Below, in pieces: positions 12,413 to 22,917 of a DNA stretch of 64,000 bases (positions within the stretch are counted from its first letter, which is position 1; every line of letters begins with the position of its first letter). The DNA comes from Dillenia suffruticosa. Its lineage: Eukaryota; Streptophyta; Magnoliopsida; Dilleniales; Dilleniaceae. Made by a program: the position numbers and the translations under genes. The stretch spans positions 10,726,001 through 10,790,000 of the forward strand of contig JAVTVX010000010.1 in assembly GCA_033439265.1 (NCBI GenBank). Reading direction: 5' to 3'. Below the pieces are notes generated by a model. That model ran no database searches and was not told where the DNA came from. It saw only the letters and a list, made by a program, of their open reading frames with translations.

Positions 12413-14575
12413 TTTTCAGTGAGCTCTGGGAAAACGGGCCGGGTTATTTTTTGCCCGTCTACACGGTTCCTGGATAATCCGGCTACTGCTTCTCTCTCCC
12501 TCTCTCGCTCGTAATGTTGTTGCTTGCTTGGGGATTTTATATTCCTGGAAGTTTGTGAATGATGTAATACAAGTATGTGAATGATGTAATAAATTAAAAA
12601 ATCTCCCTTCAATTTAATTTTTGAAAAGGACAAAATTTCCCGATTCTTTAGCATTATAAAAATTATTTAAAAATTAACTGAAATAAAAAACAAAATTAAA
12701 TTTATTATAGATAGTTTCTCAATAAAATATTAAATCTACTATACTTATTTTATTTTATATAAAAATTAAGTACTTGGGGTAGAAAATTATTTAATTGAAA
12801 ATTTATTAATTGTTTTAGGTTTTCTTATAAAGTTTTGTTAAATTCAATGTTGAGAAAAAATTCTAAAGATTAATATATTATCACTTAAAAATAGAAAAAT
12901 ATAAAATATACTCAAAAAAGAAAAGCAAAAAAATAAAATTTTTTTTTCTTTTCCTTTGTGAAAGAAAATATATATAGTTGAAATTTTTTTTTCTTTTTTC
13001 TTTCATTTTGCCAGGGGAAATTCAAGAATAGTAAAAAAATAAATGGAGCTCGGTGGGACTATATATATATATTTTATACGAACCTGAAATCATTAGGTTG
13101 GGGAAGGGGGTTTGTATCACTAAACTGTCTTCTTAGAGATTATATATACATACATACATACATATATATATATATATAATATTATATAAGGATAAAGAGA
13201 AGAAGTTCTATGTTGATAAAAAAAAAAAAGAATATTTCTTATTATGATAATAAAAATAGGCAAATACAAACATAAAATAGAAAAGCAAGAAAATAAGAGT
13301 TATGGAATTTTTTCTTTCTTCTTCTAAATTAAGCATGCCCATCTTTCTCTTCCGTCCCTCTCTGCCTCTCTATGCTCTTTTCTTTTCTTACTCTCCCCCC
13401 AAAACCAAGCGGGGTTGATTTTTTTCTCTTTCCCCTTTTGTCTTTTATATTCTTCCATTGCTCCTTGCAGGTCTCCTACGCTCTCGTCTCATCTCCAATC
13501 GTATCTCTTGATGTTTTTCCTGTCCTACGATTTCATCCCCCATTTTCTCTCCCTCTTTTTAGAAAATTGTCAATTGGTTCCTAGATTTGGAGAGCTCAAC
13601 ATCAATCGACAAAGCAGATGATTGCACTGATTAGTTCCCTCCTACACCAAGCCATCGCCGCAGATGACTACATCCATAAACCCTCACAAAGATTAAAGAT
13701 TAAAGAATCTCTTTTGAAACCCATAAAAAATTCTATATACATATTTTGAAAAGATTAAAGATTTAACCGATCAGTGACCATATTATGTAAGTAGAGTGCA
13801 TGATGCCCATGTAGTGGTCAAGCAATCTACGCCTATGTAATTTTTTTTTTTTTGTTAACACGAGATTTGAATCCGAATTATGAAATTAATAAAAAGGTTA
13901 TAACTATTAATCTATCTCCTCAAGATGTCTACACCAGTGTGATAATTTAACGGCGTGTGAGCTCAAGTGGGTCGGGGTCCTTTGTGAACCCACCCAAAGC
14001 TAAAGCTTGAAAAACATGCATGGTCGGGTCGGTAGGGTCAAGTCATAAAACATTAATATTCTACCAATTATTTATTAGAAATTTTTTTTTTTTATGTTTG
14101 TCCAAGATTAATTTTTCATATTCATATTTATTTATATTTTCCTTATTCTGTTTGATCATTGAGCATGAAAAATAATTTAAAAATATATAATTCTTATTGT
14201 TAGAATATATATATCAAATCCTATCAAGTTGTATTAAAGATTGAGTTTTTAATATTAAAATGAGTATTTTGGTTTCAATATTTAGATTTGAATTTTTTGT
14301 AAAACATCGATACTTTTTTATTAGATTTTATTGTTTTTTAGAAGATAACGGTGACAATAATAATACTAATAAATCAATGAATAATTGATTTAATGGAATA
14401 TAACGTTAAATTTTTTAATTAAATTTTTTATTTCAATTAATGATTTGAGTATGAAAAAAACTATGTTATAAATATAATCTCCTTAAATAAATAACTATAA
14501 ATTTTAAATCAAATTAATCATAATATAAATTTAATTATCGATCGGTATAATATAAAAAGAAAAAATTACTAATAA
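12413..14575. other. AT-rich intergenic spacer
   Basis: No exon, RNA gene or intact element is visible. TA microsatellites lie around 13060-13072 and 13141-13180. A SINE relic near 13838-13928 is listed separately. Confidence 0.6.
13838..13928 (-). mobile_element. relic of the ~85-bp SINE family
   Basis: On the minus strand this reads GAGGAGATAGATTAATAG, then a B-box-like GGATTCAAATC, then an A-run (the T-run at 13841-13855). It closely matches the head of the copy at 16031-16114. I find no convincing target-site duplication, so the ends are approximate. Confidence 0.55.
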
Positions 14576-14584
14576 TAAAATTTG

Positions 14585-14975
14585 GGCCGAAGACATGGAC
14601 TGCGGCAACCCCACGTGGGGTGGCGTCTGACACGCCTTCGGGTTGTTGGTAGTGTGCAGCTGGCTATCGGGTGAGCCGACTTGCTTTTTGCATATAGCCA
14701 AACTTCCTTGTTCGATGGTCATGGGCCATGGCTGCAGGCCCCACGAAGATTTTTCACTATGTAAACAGCCTCCGCTAGAGCTGCCTCTCTCCCCGAGGAG
14801 GGAGAGAGGTTTAGTCCCGAGCATAATTAGCGGTTGAGAGCTTGTTTTCGGTAGCCAAATGTTGAGAGAGCCCCCAGATGGCAGAGGCGTCCCTTCCGCA
14901 GCAGCTAGGGCCCCAGTCATTCCATTGTGGCAGCAAACTGGCAGCAGCTGGTGCGGGGGGCTTGACTCTTGTCAA
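14585..14975. other. unidentified GC-rich island
   Basis: A stretch of about 390 bp clearly richer in G and C than its AT-rich surroundings. It contains the exact palindrome CCCCACGTGGGG (14609-14620), which has a G-box core, and a 10-bp-stem hairpin (14784-14793 with 14800-14809). A 129-codon open frame covers the minus strand, but I recognise no domain and would not call it a gene. It borders the first unit of the tandem array carrying the TPR2 fragments and could be part of that mobile unit or a separate inserted sequence. Organelle-derived DNA is another possibility that I cannot test. Confidence 0.4.
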
Positions 14976-15175
14976 GTTTATCAACCCCTTGAGCTGGATA
15001 ATTATTTATATTTTTTTAATTAATTCCAAACTAAAAATAGAAGGGGAAAAGAAATCATCCTACAAGCTAACTTGATATTTACTTCCCCCTATTAATATCT
15101 TTGCACAACTTTCGACTTTTGGTCTATATCTTGATATTTTATTTCCCCCAGCATTAAAAAAAAAAAAAAAAAAAA

Positions 15176-15445
15176 TCTTGTTCTAACCCATAAAATTTTT
15201 ACCATGTCATTATCATCAGATACTTGAGAATGAACATTAGAGACCAAAATTATGCAACTTCCTGAAAAAACCTAGAAAAGAGACTTACTTATGAACAATT
15301 TCCTTAAAATTTTTCACATCCTGGAACTGTAGGATTAGAAACACCAGCACTCTACTTAAGGAAGACATGGTAGCGGGTACTCCTAACCAACTCCAGCGCA
15401 ATAATTTTTGTGTTTTAAAACAAAATTTGGTTTAAATTTGCACGA
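15176..15445 (-). pseudogene. TPR2 5' fragment, copy A
   Basis: This stretch matches the TPR2 locus at about 38734-39005 in the same order: the first bases of exon 2, all of intron 1, exon 1, and about 77 bp of 5' leader. The intron is kept, so the copy arose at the DNA level and not from mRNA. The exon 1 copy still begins with ATG at the TPR2 start site and stays open to the GTAAGT donor, but has several amino-acid changes (E7V and L16Q, for example). I count about 9 differences in the 80-bp exon. Nothing beyond the edge of exon 2 is present, so no functional protein is expected. Confidence 0.82.
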
Positions 15446-15965
15446 CAATTGAGGTGTTGGCTGAAATACAAAAGGAGAACGTATTCTTAATAAATCAGTA
15501 TTTATATATATAAGATGATCTATTTAGAAAGTAAGAAACCCTTTTGACATCTCTTCATCTGCAAAGGATTCTCTAAGTGAAAACAGAGAGACAAAGAGAG
15601 ACAAAGGGCTCATTTTTGAATAGGATGGAGGGACGTGGCAATTAATATTCTCATGGAGTCTAACAAAGAGAGATAAAAGAGGGGAGGAAAAGACTTTGCT
15701 TGTAGAGTTTAAAAGAGTGAGAGAGAGAGAGATGTTTTGCTCGTAGAGTATACAAGAGAGAGATATGGGCTTGACTTTTGTCAAGTCCGTCAACCCTTTG
15801 AGTTAGATAATTTATTTAAAATATTTTATTAATTCTCATATTGAAAATAAAAATAGAGACAAGAGTCTTCATACAAGCTAGCGCCATATATTACTTCCCT
15901 TATTAATTTTTTTGCACAACTTTGGACTTTTGGTCTATATCTTGATATGTTAATTCTCCTGGTGT

Positions 15966-16424
15966 AAAAAACCAGACTTTTGCTCTAACCTAACTTATAA
16001 ATTTTTACAATGCTATTACCATCAGATACACTTTTTTTTTTTTATAAAAATTTGAATCTGAAATTATCAGATTAGAGGAGAAAGTTTATGCTACTAATCT
16101 ATCTCCTTAGGAACATTACCATCAGATACATGAGAATGAATACTAGAGAACAAACTATAAAATTCTAACCTATAAAATTTTTACAATGCCATCACCATTA
16201 GATACTTGAGAATGAATATTAGAGACTAAAATTATGCAACTTCTAAAAGAAATCGAGAAAAGAGACTTGGTTACTGTTTCCTTAATCTTCTCCTCATTCA
16301 GGAACTATGGGATTAGAAACACCTGCTCTCTCCTAAAGGAAGACACGGTACCAGGTACCCCTAACCGCTCTAGTGCAACAATTCTTGTGTTTTACAACAA
16401 AATTTGGTCTAAATTTGCGTGATA
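15966..16424 (-). pseudogene. TPR2 5' fragment, copy B
   Basis: A second copy of the same TPR2 segment (parent about 38724-39005), about 0.8 kb to the right of copy A. It differs in three ways: the start codon is changed (CAT to CAC on the plus strand), the intron 1 donor is lost, and part of the intron 1 segment is duplicated so that the TATAAAATTTTTACAATG block appears twice. An 84-bp SINE is inserted in the first of these blocks (16031-16114). It is non-functional. Confidence 0.8.
16031..16114 (-). mobile_element. 84-bp SINE inserted in TPR2 fragment copy B
   Basis: An exact 16-bp repeat, ATTACCATCAGATACA, flanks the element at 16015-16030 and 16115-16130. Read on the minus strand, it starts GTTCCTAAGGAGATAG, passes TAGTAGCATAAAC (possible A-box region) and a B-box-like CAGATTCAAAT, and ends in an A-run. 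The size, A-tail and long target-site duplication fit a very short tRNA-derived SINE mobilised by L1-type machinery. Related copies are at 60726-60811 and 60860-60945. Confidence 0.8.
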
Positions 16425-17127
16425 ATTGAAACATGGACCGAAATACATAAGGTGAGTGTATTCTTGATAAATCAGTGTTTATATACACATATAGGAGGAT
16501 CTGTATGGGAAATAAGAAGCTTCTTTGACATCTCTTCATCTGCAAAGAATTCTCGACGTGAAGGCACAGAGACAAAAGACTCATTTTGAATAGGAGGGAG
16601 GGACCCGTGGCACTTAAAATTCTCGAACAGTTTAAGAATGAGAGATAGAGGAGGGAGGGAAGATTTTGCTCGTAGAGTTTAAGAGAGAGATAGGGGTTTG
16701 GTTTTTGTCAAGTCCATAAACCCATTGATCTGAATAATTTATTTATAATTTTTTATTAATTCTCATTTGAAATTTAAAAATCGAGTAAAAAGGTCAAGCC
16801 CATAAACCCTTTGAGCTGGATAATTTATTTATAATTTTCTTTTAATTCTCGCTTTTGAAATTAAACATAGAGAAAAAAACAAGTCATCCTTCAGGTTAGC
16901 TTGCTCTATTAGTTTTTTGCACAAATTTGAATTTTTGGTCTATATCTTGATATGTTTTTTTTCCCTGCGTACCACCGTCATCTCATTCTCGTTATTTACA
17001 ACTTCAACCATTTTGCTATTATTGCCTCATTCTCGTTATCAGTTGACACTGTACAGCACCTTTACTTTAGTTTCCTCCTCACGTGTCCTTACTTTATACT
17101 TTGGTGTTTTCACTTTTGCATCCTGCC

Positions 17128-17295
17128 TCTTTTTTTTTTTTTTTTTTTTTTGGTATCATAGCTAGGTCACCGATCCAGTATCTGAGTTTTTATCCCGATT
17201 AATCTAAATTAATCACTTACAAGGCCCAATTAAAAGATATGTCTCTCGGTATTTATTTTTCTATTCTCATGAGTGATCGAACTTCCAACCATAAT
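17128..17295 (-). mobile_element. Au-like SINE relic with long A-tail
   Basis: On the minus strand a head with GAAGTTCGATCAC leads into GGGCCTTGTAAGTGATTAA, then GATTAATCGGGATAAAAAC and AGATACTGGATCGG, and ends in an A-run of more than 20 (the T-run at 17129-17151). The order recalls the plant Au SINE, whose 3' part carries a similar TTAGTCGGG...ACCGGA region. The head boundary is uncertain. Confidence 0.5.
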
Positions 17296-17851
17296 GAAGA
17301 GACGTCAATTCCTGAATTAACTGAATTATCAAACATTAGTCATTTACATCCTACTTTTGCTACTTCTTCTATCGCCCCATTAGCTATAACGATCTTATAA
17401 ATCAGCTTCCTCTGGTGTTCTCTCCTTCTCGTCAGTTCATCCTTCTACCTAAGACTTCCAACTCCAACTTTAGTTGACTTGCAAAGGTCTATTAACATAA
17501 TACTTTATTATTTTTTTCTTTTTTACTTGATTGAAATAATCAATTTATTAATTTCAAATAAATCTAATTTAAATTAATTATTGAGAACGAATTCTCCCGA
17601 TATTTAGATTTTTTTTTATTGTCAGAATTCAAACTTAAAAATTTAATTAAAAAAATCATGTGATTTTATTTAATACTTGACCAACTACGTAAGGAAATAC
17701 TTTCCTTGTCCATTGCAAACCTAGTGCATGTGCACTATCTTGTCATATGTTACCGACGTTTCTACGCCAGCGCCTTGCGGGTAAAAAGAATTATTCATTC
17801 AGGAACCGCTGCCACTTTTCCTCCCGATCGTTGCTGAGGGTTTTCGCCGCC

Positions 17852-17950
17852 ATTTTTTTTTTTTTTTTTGGTTATAAAGAAATTTAAATATGAGATTTCT
17901 AAGTTGAAAAAGAAAAACCGTGATCACTAAATTATTCCTTAAAACAAGGA
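17852..17950 (-). mobile_element. decayed short SINE relic
   Basis: A T-run of 18 (17853-17870) is followed by a segment like the reverse of the ~85-bp SINE family. A degenerate duplication flanks it, GTTTTCGCCGCCATT on the left and GTTTTCACCATT on the right (17951-17962). Old and approximate. Confidence 0.4.
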
Positions 17951-19637
17951 GTTTTCACCATTATAACATGCATGTTAGGAGAGAAATATAAAAAATTCTT
18001 CTTTTTAACATTGTAGTTAGATGGGAGAAATTTTTATTTTTGAAAATTTTTTTAAAAATAAATTTCACATATTTTTTAAGAGAATTAGAGAAACGACAGA
18101 AAGTTATAAAAAAAAGGAGAAAAAAATAATTTTTTAATTGTTATAATTTTATTAATTTTTTGAACTTTTTCTCCTCCTTTTGCCTTACTCCTGATTAGGG
18201 TAATATTTATCCTCATATAAGAATAACATTTAACCCATCTCAAAACTTAGAAGATGAAATTTTCTTCTTCTTTTTTTTTTGAGTTAAAATTTATGGAAAC
18301 CATATTTGATGCCCTTTTCCTAAATAACAAATAATTAGGGAAAATGTTTATTTCTATTGTCCTACCAGCTGTCGGTGTAAACAGGGTGGCCCATAGGTTC
18401 AATGCATGTACGTACGTGGCGACATTTGTTTTTTTTCATATTTTTCATATTTATATTTATTACAACGTTTGCCGCTAAAGTGACACGGGAAACAACATGG
18501 GGCGTGCCAGACTAGGTTTCTTATTACTGTCAACGTTTCCACAATTAAGTCATCAATTTCCAAAAGTATCAAAAAAAATATTTTACACGAGAATTACTGA
18601 ACTAGATAGTCTGATGATCATAATTTTTCTTATCTGATGGTCATAATTTTTCTCCTTAAATTAGAGATTAATCATAACATGGATTCTTGATCAATGTTAA
18701 TTGTCACGTGAAAAAATATTCTAATTTCGATTAAAGTAGTAGAAAAAAAAAAGAATCTAATTTATTTTTTAACCATTTTATTAAAAAAATAAACCCATTA
18801 TCACAGCCCAATAAATTTGAAGGTGAACAACTGAAGGACTATATGTGAAATTTTGCCTTTATATAAAAAATATATCATAAAAAAGTTGTCTATATTTTGA
18901 AAAATGATTTGTGCACTCGTATGAAATTGCATTATTATTTATTATTATTATTATTCACAAATACATTTTTTAAGAGTTACCACGAGAGTTAAAGCCCCCC
19001 CATAAGTTAAATGCCGTAGCTGAATTTTTGCAATTAATTTTTATTAATTGAATTAAAATTTAAAATTTTAAAGTTGTGAAGAGGGAGAGTATCAATTCTA
19101 TTTAAATAATAATTAAATTTTATTATTTTTCTAAAGGTGGAATCCGCTTAGAAATAGACAAACTGTCGAGGATGATTTTCGTGCAATTTCTTGTTGGGTA
19201 GATTGAAGTGCACTCTCGTTACAATTCGATCTAACCAAGTTGGAATGATGGATGCCTTCTTAATTGAGAACAAAAAGAGATTGGCCGATGCAAACAGGGT
19301 CATAAGTATAGAGCGGGATTCAGATTGCTCGAGTCATAAAAATAAAAAAAATACAATTAAAAAAAATTAATTCAATCACGAAGAGTTTTATAATATTCAG
19401 ATTAGATTAATCAGATAAATTTTAAATAATGACGAGTGATAAAGAATTCATTTATAAAATAATTCATTTAAATAATGATCGGTCATGATTCATTTAATCA
19501 GATAAATCTTCTCGCTTTATATTTGATAATAAAAAATGTAAAAAAATAATTCACGCCTTTAAGGCCCATTTTTGACTGTCGGCATCACCTATTAATTATT
19601 ATGGAAAATGAAGATTTGAAATTCAAAATGGATGCGC

Positions 19638-19647
19638 CCCAACGGTC
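19638..19647 (+). promoter_or_regulatory. MSA-like element (CCCAACGGTC)
   Basis: The core AACGG within a pyrimidine-AACGG context matches the mitosis-specific activator element bound by three-repeat MYB proteins (MYB3R) in G2/M-phase plant genes. It lies about 60 bp upstream of a good TATA box and about 180 bp upstream of the start codon of the gene at 19829. Confidence 0.55.
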
Positions 19648-19705
19648 ATTTTCTTGCAAGGGTTTTCCAACGTCTCTTCTTTCCTCTCCCCCCCAATTTA
19701 AACCT

Positions 19706-19716
19706 ATTTATATAAA
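19706..19716 (+). promoter_or_regulatory. TATA box of the gene at 19829
   Basis: ATTTATATAAA lies about 115 bp upstream of the start codon, which places transcription initiation near 19735-19750. A CA/CT microsatellite (about 19747-19795) then falls in the 5' leader. Confidence 0.6.
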
Positions 19717-19828
19717 CCCCATTACTCTTCAGTCCTCCGCCTCCAACACACACACACACACACACCTCTCTTTCTGTCTCTCTGTCTCTCTCTGACAGAT
19801 AAAACCATAATTTCAGAAGAAAGCCCAA

Positions 19829-20264
19829 ATGGATTTCCACAAGCTTACAAGGAGAGATCTCCAAGCCCTTTGCAAGAAGAACAAGATCCCTGCCAATATC
19901 ACCAATGTTGCCATGGCTGATGCTCTTGCTTCTCTTCCACTTGTATTACTCTCTCTCTCTGAATTTGGGTTTTTGTGGTATATCTAATCGTTCTCAAATT
20001 TGCGAAAAAAGGAGTTTAGTTTTTCTCTCCGTAGGGTTTGTGCCTTTTCACAGGACATATCGAAAATGTCTTTTATATCTCTATCTACGAATTCAGTTTC
20101 ACTTGATCCGATCTTTCGTGAAATTTACTGTAAATCGGTCTAAGATATTTTATGAGTATATCTAGTAACTCAAAGAATCAATCAGAAACTATTGTAATTT
20201 CCGTCTCCCTGAATAAGATTTTGTTGGTTCATCAAAATCTTTCGCAAAGTTACTCAATATTTTG

Positions 20265-20328
<64 letters not shown>

Positions 20329-22917
20329 TTGAATTGGTTTCTGTTAAATTATTTAGCTTTCACAAGTTAATCCAAAATATATTTTAATCTATTTCTTCTA
20401 ATCAATCCACCAATAATTTTATAGGTTGAAGGACTTGAAGAACTGTTGAATCCAGATTCCTCTGCAAATCCCGAAATCGGATCACCAAATGTGGCTTCAA
20501 ATATTCGCAGATCATCACGGAGAAAACCTATCACTAATGAACCAGACAGTGCACAGACTGTGACCCGGACTAGTCGGAGGTCGACAAGAAGAGTTACAGG
20601 GGAAGTCCCTGAAACCCCTGCAGCACAGACCAATAGAAAGAGAGAAATAATGGCTTCAACAAGGAAGAAACCGGACACCCAGTTGAGGGAAGAGAAAGAA
20701 AATGATCAGAGTGTGGTTCAGAGGAGTACTAGGAGATCGGTGAGGTTGTCAGAGAAGAAAATCGTAGAGCAGAGGAAAACACAGGGATCGAAGATAAACC
20801 CAATAAAGATCAATGAGATGTGTGAAGAATTAAGCAAAGATTTGAAGATAAATGAATCGGCAGAAAGTATGGGAACATCTGTACTTAACGTTTGTTTAGT
20901 TTTTGTTGTTTCTTAGTCTCTTTTTTCCTTTTTTTTTTTTTGGTTCTAAAAGTATAATCGGCATGCAGGAATTGATGTTGAGATTATACCTGACGAGGTT
21001 TATGCAAAATCAGATGTTGAAATTATATCTGACGAGGTTTCTACAAAATCAGAGGTGGTGGATTTTGTTTTGAGCGAAATAGCAAAGAATGAAACTGGGC
21101 TTGGCATTGACTCAGATGTGGTTGCTGTTCCTGATGATGGGTTGATGAAGAAGGAAGTGGATGAAGAAGGTAAATTTCAATTCTGTTATATGTTACTGCC
21201 CATGATTACTAAAAATTCAATCATGGGTTGTTCTTTGATTGATTAAATTATTCCCTTTTTCCATTTGTAGAAACTCACCATGAGACAAACTTGATGGAAT
21301 GCACGGAAGAAGGTATTGATGAATCTGACAATCTTCCATCTGATAACTCTAAATTGAACACCCATTTGTCCCCTGAGAAAATGGGTATGCGTTTTTGCAC
21401 TCTAACCTGTGATTCTATTTGGTCGATTAATATATTTGGTTGTGATTTTCTTAATTTTTGATTGCTAGTTTTCTCCTTTGTACAACCAGTTAAATTGTCA
21501 GTCGATGTTGTGCCATTGAACACTGCGAATCCAACTGAGGTTCTGGAAGTGGTTGATGTTCAGGATATTTCTGCAGAGGGAATAATTAATTTTGTGGATG
21601 CAAATAATGATGGTGAGTTGAAATTTAGTGAAGAGTCTGCTGCTGATAGTATTGAAGTTGAGGTCAAGAGTCTGGAAACGGAGTTTGAGGACAACAAGGA
21701 AGTTACTATTACAATTTCAGTTGATGTTCAGGATATCTCTGCTGAGGAAATAATTAATTCTAGGGAAGCAAATGATGGTGGTGTTTTGAAATCTGGTGAA
21801 GAGTTCGTTGCTGATAGTATTGAAGTTGAGGTCAGGTGTCTGGAAACAGAGTTTCAGGACATGGAGGCTACTATTACAATTCCGGGAGAAGAAGATCATG
21901 GCACTGATGGCATTAATTCGAGTGATTTTGACAATGAGGAAGAGGTCATCATTGAGGGATCCTGCGATGAGAATGCATCTGAAGTTCAAGAAAAAATCAA
22001 TGTTCATGTTGATGAAGCCAATGCAGAACGTCATCAAACATTGATTTCTGATGAGGTTGTATGTGAGGAGAAATCTGACATCATCCTCGCAAATGCTGTC
22101 AATGATTCAGCAAATGTTCATTCTATTGTTGCTGACTCAGTATTTGTGGAAGAAATGAATTCTGAAACTCCGATTGAAGATCCAATTGATTTTGCTGATG
22201 TTGTCGAAGATCGACCGCCTAATCCAGAAGAGTCTGCAACAATTACTCAAGTCAATGAAGTTGTCAAAGAAAAATTTGCTGAAAAGCCAACTGCAACAAT
22301 TACTTCAATTACTATGAAGTTGTCTGATGATGCCACAGGCAATATGGCTAACCACATATCTCATGTGTTGAAGCCAAAGCAACTATCAAGCAAGAAAACA
22401 ACAGCAGTCCGGACTGTGCAAGAGGTTTCTGACAACAAGGAGAATGTTGACAACAGAGGCACAGTGATAGTGAAGAGCATTAAAGAGAATCCTGAGGATC
22501 TCCAGCAAGCTAGCCTAAGGCAGCTTAAGAAGATGTTCAAACAAAAATTGCAGATCGCTGACAGCACAAATATGAAAGAAGATGAAAACAATGTCAAGGT
22601 GAGGCCTAAAAGTCTTTCCATTTTAAAAAGAAAATGAGTTTTTGGACTTCGTTGATGAGTAATGGTTTAATGATTCTTTCCAAAAAGGAACTGAGTTTTT
22701 TTATATAAATCATGAGTAGGAGTAAAAAAAAAGATAAAGAATTCATCGCTTCTAACACTGATTGCTGAGAAGTGCACTTGTCATCATTGCTAATTAAATT
22801 GATCTATATATCTAATAATTAAGCCAATCCAATGACTGATATTATGATTGATGAATGATGCTACAGGTTGTGAAGACCAGGCCCGCTTTACAGACTCTGA
22901 CAGAGAATATTGCATAG
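19829..22917 (+). CDS. plant KEN-box protein, At3g03130-like, probable mitotic regulator
   Basis: Six exons with consistent phases: 19829-19942, 20425-20866, 20969-21169, 21271-21384, 21490-22598 and 22867-22917, giving 676 residues. The conserved N-terminus (MDFHKLTRRDLQALCKKN and onward, residues 1-45) is an helix-rich plant-specific motif; Arabidopsis relatives such as At3g03130 are, from memory, called lisH-like. Residues 66-165 are basic and serine/arginine-rich with several RRSTRR-type clusters; the middle is acidic and repetitive. KEN boxes lie at 129-131, 607-609 and 622-624. The C-terminus (KTRPALQTLTEN, 663-674) contains an RxxL D-box-like motif. The promoter has an MSA-like element and a TATA box. 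KEN plus D-box plus MSA suggests a protein made in G2/M and degraded through APC/C. That role is inferred. The exact biochemical function is unknown. Confidence 0.85.
20267..20328. repeat. (CT)n(TA)n compound microsatellite
   Basis: About 17 CT units are followed by about 13 TA units, inside intron 1 of the KEN-box gene. Not coding. Confidence 0.9.

Larger units (their letters stand above)
14960..16990. repeat. tandem array of partial ~0.8-0.9-kb units
   Basis: A shared module starts near 14961, 15769, 16690 and 16790. It begins with a CTTGAC...GTCAAG-type hairpin (complete in the first two copies), then a CAACCCCTTGAGCTGGATAA-like segment, an AT-rich stretch and TTTTGGTCTATATCTTGATA. The first two units each continue into a fragment of the TPR2 5' region, then a shared segment containing CATCTCTTCATCTGCAAA and GA-rich sequence. 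The third and fourth units lack the TPR2 part. Divergence between units is easily visible, so the array is not recent. Confidence 0.7.
16991..19630. other. AT-rich intergenic spacer with SINE relics
   Basis: Apart from the two SINE relics listed separately, I see no gene or intact element here. Short TTAGATTAATC-type fragments (near 17560 and 19400) may be further decayed retroposons. Confidence 0.5.

Noticed and set aside
14531-14920. 129-codon minus-strand open frame in the GC-rich island
   Set aside because: No recognisable domain, no promoter or splice context; kept only as an unexplained island.
14783-14985. Helitron 3' end (hairpin plus CTRR) for the array unit
   Set aside because: Hairpins exist, but no CTRR terminus at the right distance and no TC start could be found; left as a hypothesis only.
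15176-16424. A second, functional TOPLESS-related gene
   Set aside because: Only exon 1, intron 1 and the edge of exon 2 are present, and copy B has lost the start codon and the donor.
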